Shown here: positions 1 through 10,790 of the stretch, in pieces
Layout of the letters: every line of letters starts with the position of its first letter
How positions within the stretch are numbered: position 1 is the first letter of the stretch
NCBI RefSeq assembly: GCF_964340395.1
Contig: NC_135571.1
Location: 6,494,453 to 6,558,452 of the forward strand
Source: Glandiceps talaboti
Lineage: Eukaryota; Hemichordata; Enteropneusta; Spengelidae
DNA: 64,000 nt
Direction: 5' to 3'
Notes under the pieces: generated by a model
The model's database searches: none
What the model saw: only the letters and a program-made list of their open reading frames with translations
What the model was told of the DNA's origin: nothing
Made by a program: the position numbers and the translations under genes

Positions 1-880
1 TCGTATACAATGCTAAATCACGTACAATAACAACTAAAGAAGGCTGAGTGATATAGCTGATATATACAACTAGTAATTATTTAAATATGCTCTAAGTTCG
101 GAACTAATGCTAATAGCTCGCGTAGCGGCGCAATGACTACTACTCTTGCACGTCCTATAAACTATGTGATATTTTTTGGTGGTTTTATACAAGGATACAT
201 TGCGGCGCAATGTAACGCATGCATGTTCTATATACTATGCGCATTCTCCACGCGGAGAGCGTTATCTACAGTATCATCGTGAGGCAGCCGGTCACAAATG
301 AATCTACCCTGCACAAGCTTATGGGATTTGCCTAGTTATGATATTAACGAAAAAAAAGCACTCAACATGTAGTTTGGTCTACACATCAATATATCCTACC
401 TAAAGTAAACTAACATGTCAAAACATGCAAAAGCTGATGATAAATAACAACAACTTGAAACAGGCAATAAAAAGAGAATCAAAATGTATTTCACTCAGCC
501 TGATGGTGAGGAATGACGTAAATTGTTTTATTTTTTCCCTAGGGCACTAATGTTCCAAACGAAAAATAACTTTCTCTATCCTTCAAAAATCAAATTCTGT
601 TCTTCCAAACAAAAAATCCTACTTTAAAGTTTTAATTCTGATTGGAATCTGTCAGTTCAGATATATATTGTTAAATGCAATATTCACAAGAAAGTTAAAC
701 ACATTCACTTGTAAAGTTTCTACTACAGGGAGATTGGAAATACTTCAACAAAATTCTTAGCAAGATGCTGAGAAGTTTTATGGATAGGCATGCACAGAAA
801 CACTTACATGTATTTCCATTCAAAAGATAAAAGAACTTGGAGATACATGTAGTATTGCATCACATTACATGTAAGTTGTA
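1..880. other. No gene seen; AT-rich unique sequence
   Basis: I see no coding exon, RNA gene or clear repeat family here. The first 300 bases are less AT-rich than the rest. They hold the word GCGGCGCAATG twice (near 124 and 203), the second inside a 17-bp palindrome at 197-213 with arms ACATTGCG and CGCAATGT around one base. Confidence 0.5.
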
Positions 881-881
881 A

Positions 882-1215
882 GAACTGTCTAATAGAAAAA
901 CACGAACAGAAGTACTTTCCTGTCCACAAGGTGAAAAGTCACATGGAATAACATCTATAACACTAAAAACGTGCGGAAGTTGTTGGACAAGTTTAATAGA
1001 AATACACAAATTGCAATACGTTTTACTTTTAAATTCGTATTCAGAAGGTGAAAGGTCACAGAATTAAGACGTCTACATCTATCACACTACAAACGTGAAA
1101 GTTGTTAAAAAAGTTTAATGGAAAAACATGAGCAGGAATACATTTAGTTACCCTGTTTAAGAGGTGACTAGTATACAGAGAGTAATGTCTATTAGTACTA
1201 TTACATGGTAGTCTT
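882..1215. repeat. Degenerate tandem repeat, about 3 units of 100-150 bp
   Basis: A block containing AGGTGAAAAGTCACA, an ACATCTATAACACTA-like segment, AACGTG..GAAGTTGTT and AAGTTTAATAGAAA recurs in diverged form at about 930, 1045 and 1150. The copies differ by many substitutions and small gaps, so this is an old tandem duplication. The small minus-strand reading frame across it is not convincing as a gene. Confidence 0.55.
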
Positions 1216-1410
1216 TCTGTTGCTGTAAAGTCAAGTAAAATGGATATACGCGAACCTTTCAAGAAATTGTAAGCCTGGTAATAGCTTGATCATGTGAAGT
1301 TCAGTACACACACCGACATTAATGGAACGGCGGGGTAAATGAAAGGACCAACATCTCATGTTTATTTCCAATCTTTTCACAGTTCATTTTCTAAAGAGTC
1401 TATTTAAGTG

Positions 1411-1680
1411 AGGAAAAATCCCACATCAGGAATAATATACAATAACCTTTTCTTCCTTTACGGTAATCTTTTCAGAGGCTCCAATTTCTTGGGAAAACAA
1501 GTGGAATGGATAATGAGAAAAAAATCACACATCGGGAATACTATACAATATTCAATAACTTTTCTTTCCCAGCGATAATCTTTTCTGTAGCTCCAAATTT
1601 TTTTCCGAAAAGAAAAAATGGAATGACTTTTTGTGATATTTCTAGGAGCTCTAATTTCCCAGAGAACAATTGGAGTAACT
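1411..1680. repeat. Tandem duplication, period about 104 bp
   Basis: The segment from 1411 (AGGAAAAATCCCACATCAGG) is repeated from about 1515 (GAGAAAAAAATCACACATCG). Both contain a GAATA-TATACAATA block, a TTTCTT-CCC block and AATCTTTTC-GAGCTCCAA-type ends. A third partial copy of the last part (GGAGCTCTAATTTCCCAGAG) follows near 1645. The 99-codon frame across it is a by-product of the duplication. Confidence 0.6.
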
Positions 1681-2121
1681 TGGAATATATTTCATGTATG
1701 AGTACAGTTTCTACAAATTTTGATGGCTCCCAAGGTGCAATATACCTTAATATCAAATTTTATTTTTTGATGGCATTATTAGAGAATGTGAAATCTTTAA
1801 TGTAACATCAAAACCAACATCAAGCTGCAACTTATAAAGGAAAATAATTTGAACTTTAAAGTAAAGAGATATTGTTAAATGAGATGGAAACTGATATTTA
1901 TAAGGACTTAGTTTTTTAATGAGTGAAACATTATCTCTAACATTTGCAACTTTCTGTCCTAGAATATCAGAAAATTGCAAATGTCAGAAATATTATGTTT
2001 TCATTTATTACGATATAAGAAACCAGATATTAAGTAAATTGTCTTTTATGAGAAAAACTGTAAATCATGATTAAGGTTATCATTTCCCTGGGCTGCAGTT
2101 ACAGATTGAAGTGATTACTTT

Positions 2122-2536
2122 GACTTGTGTAATTTTGTATCTTTACCCTCATAAGAATTTGGTGGGCATGTTTCTTGGGATTTCTGGATAACGAATTGTT
2201 GAGAAATGATCACTTTGACTGTTTTGGAGTTTGGAATTCAATTTTTTTTTTATGGTATCATTTGGGTCTTTGTAACCTCATTTTTGTGGCACAAAATTGA
2301 CTTGTGTAATTTTGTATCTTTACCCTCATAAAAATTTTGTGGGCATGTTTCTTGGGATTTCTGGATAACAAAATTGTTGAGAAATGATCACTCTGACTGT
2401 TTTGGAGTTTGGAATTCAATGGTGTAATAAATTGGGTCTTTATAATCTCATTTTGAGGCACAAAATCTGTATCTTACCTCATGAGGATTTGGTGGGCATG
2501 TTTCTTGGGATTTCTGGATAAAGAATTGTTGACAAC
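2122..2536. repeat. Tandem repeat, about 2.4 units of 177 bp
   Basis: The unit begins GACTTGTGTAATTTTG at 2122 and again at 2299. A third, shortened copy starts near 2462. All three share TTGGTGGGCATGTTTCTTGG or a close variant, followed by GATTTCTGGATAA. The copies are more similar than those of the neighbouring degenerate repeats, so the duplication looks younger. Confidence 0.8.
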
Positions 2537-2964
2537 CATATGGGTGTGTTCAATTTAGCCAATCATAGTCATGATTTATTGATCACAATTAAGATTGAAA
2601 AACATCAATCATAATCACAATTAATAATCATAACTTGAAGCATTAGTTGACGTGATTACAAGATGGTGGACTACCGGTACATACATGTATTGTTGTAGAT
2701 TTTATTGGGATATTGCATGTGGCTTGGATCCTGGGGACTGGGGCCAATTTAGAGACAACAAAAAACTTGAGATGAATATATTGTGAATGGTAATTTGTTA
2801 TCATATCAATCATTTTGACAAAAAATATGGTTTTTGGAAATGTGCGAAATTTTGTGAATTGTTTACATGTAAATAATTATGACTGTGTTTGAGCGTTTTG
2901 TTTACAACCTCATTTTCAGAAACGTGTCACATTTAATAATCAAAAGCATGATTTATGAAAATCA

Positions 2965-3125
2965 AGTGAACAAATCAAATTCACATTGCAACCTCTATCC
3001 TACCAGGTCCCCAATTATACAGTTGACTGAGGCATAATTGTGGTTCAAATCTTGCCCAAGAACTTGAGCCATTCAGAAACAAATGGCAAGGACGGGCTCA
3101 AATCCACAATCTGCAGATTCCAAGC
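2965..3125 (-). mobile_element. SINE-like element with MIR/L2-type tail, copy 1
   Basis: Read on the minus strand, this has a B-box-like GGATTTGAGCCCG, then CTTGGGCAAGATTTGAACC, GCCTCAGT and TATAATTGGGGACCTGG. The order 'TTGGGCAAG - CCTCAGT - CTGTA(A/T)AATTGGGG' is the one known from vertebrate MIR and L2 3' regions and from similar animal SINEs. Other copies in this window are at 9325, 28120, 29830 and 30690. Family assignment is an inference from word order. Confidence 0.6.
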
Positions 3126-3127
3126 TG

Positions 3128-3303
3128 TACATACAATAACAAACATGTTAAACATTTAGTAATCTTCAGCAATTTATTGAGTTACAAACAAACTGAGGAC
3201 TTGGTCTATGTTGTTTCGCATTGATTATTCAAGTAGAAAGCCATGATAAAATTGTTTTATAAAACTACAAATTTTAAAAAATACACATATGACCATTTGA
3301 ACA
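3128..3303 (-). mobile_element. Half copy of palindromic MITE family A
   Basis: This matches the right half of the palindromic elements at 35886 and 37321: TACATACAATAACAAACATG, then TTATTGAGTTACAAACAAA, a TTTTTCAAGTAG-like block, AAATTGTTTTATAAA and CATATGACCATTTGA. The left half is missing. It directly abuts the SINE-like copy at 2965-3125, so one may have inserted into the other. Confidence 0.6.
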
Positions 3304-3309
3304 TCCTAG

Positions 3310-4085
3310 TATTTATTAAATCTAGTGACTTCACAAGATATCCTTCGTCTTTAACCACAAGGGAATTAAAAGTATTATAAATGACTGTTAAATCTCCTTG
3401 GCAATGTTATATATGCACAATTTATCAGTATTCAAGCCAAGTCTGCTTTGTGAGGAAATAAAATTGTTGTGTTTGGCAACAAATTTATGTTCCTCAGTGG
3501 AATTGTGTTCTCAGACTTCAATATCCCGCTATATAATCATGCCCAACTGAGACAAATCAATCTGAGTCGTTGTTTAATGACCCTGTCTTTTTCACATTGT
3601 AAAAATCAAACTGGATAGTGCTATAAACCGAAGTGTAAATTCAATGCTTCAATACACCCAAACCGTCTGGATCAGTGGTAAAGCTCCTCTATATTTATAC
3701 TACTAATAAAACACCAATACGTGCAGTCACTGTACAATTCTAACTTTGTAGCCCATTTTTCTACAAACATTCCTTTTGATTTGCGCAGATTTGCAAGTAG
3801 ATAATATTTCACTAGACATATTTCCTTATCACAAGTATTGGTAGTAATTCAACAGATGAGGACTTTGCTGCCATTTTTATATGGACAGAAATTTGTATAT
3901 ATTTTTTTAATGTGCCATAGAGGGCACTGTCAGTTGATCGTAAAAATGGTCAGAAAGGTCAACCAAAGGTCATGACTTTTTTAGTACCAAATATATCTAC
4001 TTGCTAATTTCAAAGAACTACCTTTTGATTATTTCAGTTTTCCATTAGATTTTGAGGTTTACAAGCTAAGATTTCTGAAAAATGT
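3310..4085. other. No gene seen; intergenic or intronic sequence
   Basis: Nothing coding is recognisable. A short dispersed motif TAGAGGGCACTG sits near 3918, related to the CTAGAGGGCGCT motifs at the right end of the window. The words TTTGCAAGTAGATAATATTT (near 3790) and, inverted, AAATATATCTACTTGCTAAT (near 3988) suggest a small inverted-repeat element, but its ends are unclear. Confidence 0.45.
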
Positions 4086-4087
4086 CT

Positions 4088-4135
4088 AATATATATATAT
4101 ATTTTTTTTTTATTTATTTTTTTTTTGGGGGGGGT
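4088..4135. repeat. T-run to G-run homopolymer switch
   Basis: A TA microsatellite leads into long T runs and then abruptly into a run of G, followed by TTTAAACC. Two similar T/G (or C/A) switches occur at 24720 and 40521. Confidence 0.8.
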
Positions 4136-4160
4136 TTAAACCATTAAATATAACATAATA

Positions 4161-4222
4161 TGACATGCGAGTGCAAGTGTGACACACTTGGGTTATTTGC
4201 ACGAGTGCTTGCAGTGTTAAGG
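4161..4222. mobile_element. Half copy of MITE family M
   Basis: TGACATGCGAGTGCAAGTGT, then GGTTATTTGCACGAGTGCTTGCAGTGTT matches one arm of the palindromic element at 36704-36874 and the half copy at 48961-49042. It is fused directly to the family G segment that follows. Confidence 0.55.
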
Positions 4223-4224
4223 GT

Positions 4225-4400
4225 GGTAAGCCACCCACCCCAGTGTTAAGGGTTACCAGGTAAGCAGATAAAATCTACCAGAGTTCCCTACCAAGATTAT
4301 TATGGTATAATGTATTGGAAATTGTACTAGTTTTACCATATTGGCCCTTACTGTTACCGGGGTTCCCAAACCTTAGTAAAAACACTGTAACCCCCCCCCC
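4225..4400 (+). mobile_element. Dispersed element family G, copy with a single unit
   Basis: This holds one to two short forms of CAGTGTTAAGGGTGGTAAG, one AGATAAAATCTACCAGAGTT, and then TTATTATGGTATAATGTATT...CTTACTGTTACCGGGGTTCCC. The copy at 58628-59260 has the same order, but there the AAGGGTGGTAAG / AAAATCTACC part is amplified into about seven 74-bp units. A C-run follows at 4390. Confidence 0.6.
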
Positions 4401-4404
4401 CTCC

Positions 4405-5125
4405 TCCAGTAAAGAGAGGATTAAATCCTAACATTATTATAACAACCTAGAAATATCTTAATTGAGCTAGCTAAAACTGGTCCAATTTGAACGCCAAATT
4501 ATTTGTTAAGTACACAGAGTGCCTGGCAGCCTACTGTACCATTTCCACAACATTTCACTTGATACAAAATTAAATTCCTCATTATCACATTTGTAAACAT
4601 TTGCAAAAAGCATGATTGTGGATACCCCATTTACGAAAACCCTAATATTGGTTAATGGCCAAGTCCTGTAATGTTGCTGTATGAGTTAGAAATATCAGGC
4701 AAAATAAAGTGATTTCCTTCCTCACACATAGTGTAAATGGAATGGCTGTACTGCGGAAGTAAAAACCTTGAAAATTCCAAGGTCAAGAACTGATTTCCAT
4801 GGCAACAGGAAATAGCCTTCCACCTTTATCAGTATCAAAGTGAAATATTTAACTTTCTATTTCCCACACAGGAAATTAAATAAAATGACCAATTTATATA
4901 TAGAGATTGATGTGATTGTAATGTACTAGGTTTGGCAACATAACAAAACAACTGGAGGGGAAAAGCTTATAAGCTTGTTACCAGTTCAATTTTTGTCTGT
5001 AAATGGAATAAAAATATGGTTTAGGTTAAATGTGGTTTGTAGGCTTACAGGTGACTATAACCTTATTCAATAGAAACTTAAGACAAATTCACAGTTGAGG
5101 ATTATGCACTGTGTTCTCCAGTATG
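4405..5125. other. No gene seen
   Basis: AT-rich, with no long frame, no tandem structure and no clear relative elsewhere in the window. An X-box-like half motif TTTCCATGGCAAC lies at 4794-4806. Confidence 0.45.
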
Positions 5126-5127
5126 TA

Positions 5128-5200
<73 letters not shown>

Positions 5201-5253
5201 GCTATCTATCTATCTATGTCTGTCTGTGTCTGTCTGTCTATCTGTGTCTTTCA

Positions 5254-5335
<82 letters not shown>
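5128..5335. repeat. (TATC)n microsatellite, interrupted
   Basis: Two long runs of TATC are separated by a TGTC/TGTG-rich interruption at about 5217-5252. The apparent 89-codon frame is only the tetranucleotide read in three-base steps. Runs of this kind often form the tails of LINE/SINE insertions, but no tail body is clear here. Confidence 0.95.
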
Positions 5336-5336
5336 A

Positions 5337-5925
5337 TGTATATAATATAATTAAAACATTTTAATAATCATACAAGTCATATGTTTATACATTATTCACA
5401 ACTGTGACCAATAAATTCATGCTAGTACTAGTAGTAGTCTATATTTATCATATAATATGTAGTTTGCATATGAACTATTTGAAATTCTGCATGTAACACA
5501 CTTGACTGGTTATACATATGTACATCATACACAGGATTCCTTACAACACGTGCATTGAAAACTTAGTCAGCATCAATGTCGCATACAATATTCTTATTAT
5601 AATAATGAAAGTAGATTTCAGTGAAGAATTACAGGAATTGGTCCCCATCATTACAAAAAAAAATATGAAAGAAAGTCTGATTAGTACTTCTGGTCTTCGT
5701 TATCAATTTCAAATATTATTACGTTGCTTGTTAATCTGTAAATAGCATTCATTTAACACCTTTCATGATAACTGAACAATTAAGAATGGCCAAATATTAG
5801 GCCAACCATACTTAATGCTATGTTTCTCATGGTCTGACTGACCCGAAATTTCATCTTTCTGATAAAATATTTATTTTTTAAAACGATGCATGAAAAGAAA
5901 GTGATGAGTTGCCTGATGGTGAAGA
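5337..5925. other. No gene seen
   Basis: AT-rich sequence between two tandem arrays. A 75-codon frame at 5518-5745 shows no recognisable domain and has no good splice context. Confidence 0.45.
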
Positions 5926-5926
5926 A

Positions 5927-7294
5927 ACTGTCAGTGTCACATATCTGTAAAAACTGTCAGTGTCACATATACATAAAAAGTGTCAGTGTCACATATATGT
6001 AAAAACTGTGTGTCACATATATGTAAAAACTGTCAGTGTCACATATATGTAAAAACTGTGTGTCACATATATGTAAAAACTGTCAGTGTCACATATATGT
6101 AAAAACTGTCAGTGTCACATATACGTAAACACTGTCAGTGTCACATATACGTAAAAACTGTCAGTGTCACATATACGTAAACACTGTCAGTGTCACATAT
6201 ACGTAAAAACTGTCAGTGTCACATATACGTAAAAACTGTCAGTGTCACATATACGTAAAAACTGTCAGTGTTACATATACGTAAACACTGTCAGTGTCAC
6301 ATATACATAAAAACTGTCAGTGTTACATATACGTAAACACTGTCAGTGTCACATATACGTAAAAACTGTCAGTGTCACATATACGTAAAAACTGTCAGTG
6401 TTACATATACGTAAACACTGTCAGTGTTACATATACGTAAAAACTGTCAGTGTCACATATACGTAAACACTGTCAGTGTCACATATATGTAAAAAGTGTC
6501 AGTGTCACATATCTGTAAAAACTGTCAGTGTCACATATACGTAAAAACTGTCAGTGTCACATATCTGTAAAAACAGTCAGTGTCACATATACATAAAAAC
6601 TCAGTGTCACATATCTGTAAAAACTGTCAGTGTCACATATACGTAAAAACTGTCAGTGTCACATATCTGTAAAAACTGTCAGTGTTACATATCTGTAAAA
6701 AGTGTCAGTGTCACATATATGTAAAAAGTGTCAGTGTCACATATACGTAAAAAGTGTCAGTGTCACATATACATAAAAACTGTCAGTGTCACATATCTAT
6801 AAAAACTGTCAGTGTCACATATCTGTAAAAAGTGTCAGTGTCACATATATGTAAAAAGTGTCAGTGTCACATATACGTAAAAACTGTCAGTGTCACATAT
6901 ATGTAAAAACTGTCAGTGTCACATATACATAAAAACTGTCAGTGTCACATATCTATAAAAACTGTCAGTGTCACATATCTGTAAAAACAGTCAGTGTCAC
7001 ATATCTGTAAAAAGTGTCAGTGTCACATATACGTAAAAACTGTCAGTGTCACATATCTGTAAAAACTGTCAGTGTCACATATACATAAAAACTGTCAGTG
7101 TCACATATACGTAAAAACTGTCAGTGTCACATATCTGTAAAAACTGTCAGTGTCACATATATGTAAAAACTGTCAGTGTCACATATACGTAAAAACTGTC
7201 AGTGTCAAATATTGGTAAAAACTGTGTGTCACATATGCGTAAAAACTGTCAGTGTCACATATACATAAAAACTGTCACTGTCATATATGTAATA
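5927..7294. repeat. 26-bp minisatellite, about 52 copies
   Basis: The consensus unit is ACTGTCAGTGTCACATATACGTAAAA. Variation is concentrated at a few positions: ATACG / ATATG / ATCTG / ATACA in the centre, AAAACTG / AACACTG / AAAAGTG at the junction, and GTC / GTT before ACAT. A few units lack CAG or TGT. Between about 6120 and 6480 the AACACTG and AAAACTG forms partly alternate, giving a 52-bp higher-order pattern. The last units (7205-7294) are the most diverged. No unique spacers occur. Confidence 0.97.
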
Positions 7295-7299
7295 ACATA

Positions 7300-7758
7300 A
7301 CATAATATGTTATTAATTGGTAAATAATTAATTGTGAAATACTTGATGAATTTATAACAAGATGGACATCTTTGGATACTTATTATGCTAAGTGTCAGCA
7401 TTGTATTAATATTCCTTTTGAGTGTTGTTTGTGCATTGATATTCCTACAGTATATGGGTTGTGAATTGATATTCCAACCAAGTGCCACTTATGTAATTGT
7501 CTTCAATCAAACATTGTCAGCTGTGCATTACATGAAGGCAACATTTCTGATATAATAAAGTGAATCATTCATTACCACATGTCATGTAACTTTAGTTGAA
7601 GATACCATTAGAGTTTAATGATGACCAAATCATGACACATGACTGTAGGTAATTTTTAACATATTGATGTGAGGAGCAGTAATAATAACATTATAGTGTT
7701 CAAAGAGGAAACTGATTGAGTTTTGGTTGTGACCTCCTTTTTTGAAGACTTTCTTCAA
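7300..7758. other. No gene seen; weak local repeats
   Basis: A short degenerate motif around TTGATATTCC recurs three times between 7390 and 7480. Nothing else is recognisable. Confidence 0.4.
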
Positions 7759-7759
<1 letters not shown>

Positions 7760-7797
<38 letters not shown>

Positions 7798-7810
7798 AGG
7801 GGGGGGGGGA
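7760..7810. repeat. (TG)n microsatellite followed by a G run
   Basis: About 18 TG dinucleotides run directly into GGAGG and a G run of about nine. On the opposite strand this gives the artefactual Pro/His-rich frame. Confidence 0.95.
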
Positions 7811-7945
7811 TTAATACATTTATCAAAATTAAAAGGTTGACTTATTCCTTGTATTGTAAACCTGACATTTTTTGTCCATGACCATTTATCAGACATTCAC
7901 AGACATACAATGTAAACACAAAACTCTCAAGTCAATAAAGGGGCA

Positions 7946-8325
7946 AGTCTAGTTCCTATACAGTATCGTTACCATTTACACCTCCACTCACATAGTCTAG
8001 TTCCTATACAGTATCATTACCATTTACACCTCCACTCAATAGTCTAGTTCTTATACAGTATCGTTACCATTTACACCTCCACTCACATAGTCTAGTTCTT
8101 ATACAGTATCATTACCATTTACACCTCCACTCACATAGTCTAGTTCTTATACAGTATCGTTACCATTTACACCTCCACTCACATAGTCTAGTTCCTACAC
8201 AGTATCGTTACCATTTACACCTCCACTCACATAGTCTAGTTCCTATACAGTATCATTACCATTTACACCTCCACTCACAGTCTAGTTCCTATACAGTATC
8301 ATTACAATTTAGCCTCCACTCACAC
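7946..8325. repeat. 48-bp minisatellite, 8 copies (family F)
   Basis: Units start at 7946, 7994, 8041, 8089, 8137, 8185, 8233 and 8279. Each begins AGTCTAGTTCCTATACAGTA and ends with TTACACCTCCACTCACAT. Differences are single-base switches (C/T at CTATAC, G/A at ATCGTT) plus small losses at the joint. The same 48-bp segment occurs once at 53697-53745. Both places are followed further on by TTTAGTTAGAAACCA-GTTGGCATCCA, so this is a unit amplified inside a dispersed element. Confidence 0.95.
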
Positions 8326-8511
8326 AATAATCAAGTGTGAACCAGCCTTGGGAGATACTTCCGCTAACTAAAAACTCAATCTAACAACCCATAGTTGGTT
8401 ATCTGGTAAACGTAATACAATACACTTGATATAATATTGACAGTGTTTGGAGTCCCCTTCACCATTATCACACCTCCATTTAGTTAGAAACCACGTTGGC
8501 ATCCACACTAT

Positions 8512-8997
8512 AATGGGGCACATGCTGAGCTTATATATTTGTGCAGCATGTTTAAAAGTACTCAAAGTTCTCTACTGAAGCATATTTCATTATTACTTGC
8601 AATTGACTAAACTCAAGCCTGGTATTAAGATATCACTTATTTATTTATTTTTTATTTATTAAACTTCGACAATAAGTCAGGGGAAAAAGTCGCACAGGTG
8701 GCAAGCACCTATATAAGAGCAACCCTCCACATACAACAAATGGATACACAAGCAAGAACATATTAAAAACAGTAAATACAATATATAAAAGAATATACAC
8801 TAACGAATAACATACGAGAACAGAATTAAGAAATACGACACTTGGCACAATAACATCGATTGACCCTAACTAACTTATAAACAATTCAATTAAATAATTC
8901 ACATAAAAATGTGAAGGAAATCCCAACTATGCAAACACCTGTTCCAACAATGCCAGAAGACAATTGTAATGTCATAGAAAACATGCATTAACATTTA
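8512..8997 (+). mobile_element. Family E element, interrupted by a LINE tail
   Basis: The sequence at 8512-8640 (GGGGCACATGCTGAG... CTTGCAATTGACTAAACTCA) and at 8879-8997 (AAAAATGTGAAGGAAATCCC... CATAGAAAACATGCATTAAC) corresponds, in order, to the uninterrupted element at 26315-26587. A further copy in the opposite orientation is at 47735-48008. The 238 bp between the two parts is a separate insertion. Confidence 0.7.
8641..8878 (-). mobile_element. LINE-like 3' end nested in family E
   Basis: Read on the minus strand it ends in GACTTATTGTCGAAGTTTAATAAATAAAAAATAAATAA-type tail sequence, as 5'-truncated non-LTR elements do. It is flanked by ACTTAT at 8635-8640 and again at 8873-8878, a plausible 6-bp target-site duplication. 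Removing it restores the family E order. A minus-strand frame here has no domain I recognise. Confidence 0.55.
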
Positions 8998-8999
8998 TA

Positions 9000-9324
9000 C
9001 TACGAATAGCTGAATTAAGGTTTCAAGTATTTTCATTTGAGTGAAAACCTTATAAACTCAGCTTGTGCCACTTTTATGATATTTTGTAACCTTATTGTAA
9101 ATTATTGCACTGTTTCAGACATACAGAATTTAGTCTCTGGAAACCACACAGTGAAACACAAAATTTGATACATATTTTTCACATCGTCCACAGTGACTGC
9201 ATATGAATGGCAATACCTCTCAAGACATTTGTTTTGGAATTAGAACTGAAATATAACAGCTATAAATATTCATCCTTTCTTCTGACAAGAAATCAGATAA
9301 AGTTGATGCATATATGATAGTTCA
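9000..9324. other. No gene seen
   Basis: AT-rich sequence with no tandem or inverted structure that I can identify. Confidence 0.4.
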
Positions 9325-9528
9325 AGGCTTGTCTCTGCCATTTTGTTTCTGAACAACTAAAGTCCTTGGGCACTATTGGATTGGAATCACGACTGTGCTC
9401 TAGTCAACCCAGCTGTATAATTGGGGTCTTGCTAAATATAGAGGTTACAATGTGAATGTTTTAATCCTATGTTTAATAGAGGCTGCAGTGGATAACACTT
9501 CCTATGGAGTTGAGGAAGTATAATGCTG
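9325..9528 (+). mobile_element. SINE-like element with MIR/L2-type tail, copy 2
   Basis: In order: TGCCATTTTGTTTCTGAA, GTCCTTGGGCACTATTGGAT, TCTAGTCAACCCAGCTGTAT, AATTGGGGTCTTGCTAA, ATAGAGGTTACAATGTGAAT, then GGCTGCAGTGGATAACACTT and GAGTTGAGGAAGTATAATG. Copy 1 (2965, minus) and copy 4 (30690, plus) have the same order. The 3' part ATAATGCTGTTACAGGTCTG passes directly into the 31-bp tandem array. Confidence 0.65.
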
Positions 9529-9738
9529 TTACAGGTCTGTTTCAGAAAGTATATTGCTATTTATTACAGGTCTGTTTCAAGAAGCATATTGCTATTTCAG
9601 GTCGGTTTCAGGAAGTGTATTGCTATTACAGGTCTGTTTCAGGAAGTATATTGCTATAACAGGTTTGTTTCAGGAAGTATACTGCTGTTACAGGTCTGTT
9701 TTAGGAAATATCCTGCTGTTACAGGTCTGTTTTAGGAG
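9529..9738. repeat. 31-bp minisatellite, 7 copies, in the SINE tail
   Basis: The unit is close to TTACAGGTCTGTTTCAGGAA followed by GTATATTGCTA. The first unit grows directly out of the SINE-like tail (GGAAGTATAATGCTGTTACAGG), which already resembles the unit. The homologous position near 30840 (GTGGAAGTATAGCGGGCTGA) is not amplified. The reading frames across it are repeat artefacts. Confidence 0.9.
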
Positions 9739-9744
9739 TACTAC

Positions 9745-10788
9745 AATACATATAATGTTGTAATTCTCAGTACTTGAAATGGAATATTACTGCTTACATG
9801 TACTTGTAGGCACATCATAAAAAACCCAACATTGATTTCTTGGTCAACACCATAGCTTACACTCCATGCACTTCACATTCATTACTATAGGTATGAGAAT
9901 AAGTTGACCTTGTTCTCTTTTGCCCCTCTAGCATGAGGTAAAATGCTATTGCATGTACCAAGAATTGTGAAATATTTTGAACCCAGTGGAAAAATTGTTG
10001 AATATTATAAAAAAAAACGTCCATTTAATATACATGTATTATTTTTATCATGTAAAGTTAGGGGGACAGCAAAGAACGGGAAAATCAGTTTGAATGACTT
10101 GGTACACACAAATCTCTCTCATCCCAAGATGCCAGGCTTACTACAAGTATTATCTATATGTGCTGATCCTTTTAGAATTTCTCAATCAAATCTTGTTATC
10201 AAAATCACCATGACAAAATCTTCAGGAAGAAAACCTAAGTATACATTTTGCTGCTAAATCGCAGCAGCAACTAACTGTGTGTAAACTCATTATTATATCT
10301 GTTTATATACACAATGTTCAATGACATGCTTATCAGATAAGGTAATCCTGACTCTCAGTCAATACAGGACTTCCGTCCTGATGACAAAACAGAAAAAAAT
10401 GCTTTTGCCTCCAAATTAGAATCTAGGGAATAATGAAAATGCTATGAAAAGAAGCAATTGTGATGTACAACACCTTTCATTAGAAATGGTTTCTTAAAAT
10501 AGAACAGTTCAAGCCATGTTGTCATCCTGTCCAGAAGGTGTTTCCATGTGAATAAAAATTAAACATCAAAATATGACATTTAGGAAATTGTTATTACTAT
10601 AGCAACAGTATATTATTGTAAAACTGAAGGGCAGGGTGTGTCCATGTGGATTAAAACAAACATCAAAATACGGCAACAGTCAATTATTCTCAAACTTAGT
10701 CCCTTCTGTTCAGAAATACAAAACGTAGCATTTCAACAACTCCTCATGAAAAAATGCAACCAGACACAATCAGCAAAACTATAAGGTA
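9745..10788. other. No gene seen; one unremarkable 104-codon frame
   Basis: A plus-strand frame at 9943-10257 has no domain, signal or repeat that I recognise and no clear splice sites. A short repeated phrase (AACATCAAAATA) occurs at 10562 and 10658. I treat the stretch as non-coding. Confidence 0.4.
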
Positions 10789-10790
10789 CA

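Noticed and set aside
5095-5364. 89-codon Tyr-Leu-Ser-Ile frame
   Set aside because: Translation of the TATC microsatellite.
5927-8325. CRISPR-like arrays
   Set aside because: The units are directly adjacent, with no unique spacers; they are minisatellites in an animal-type genome.
9943-10257. 104-codon frame as a gene
   Set aside because: No domain, no splice signals, and composition like the surrounding non-coding DNA.
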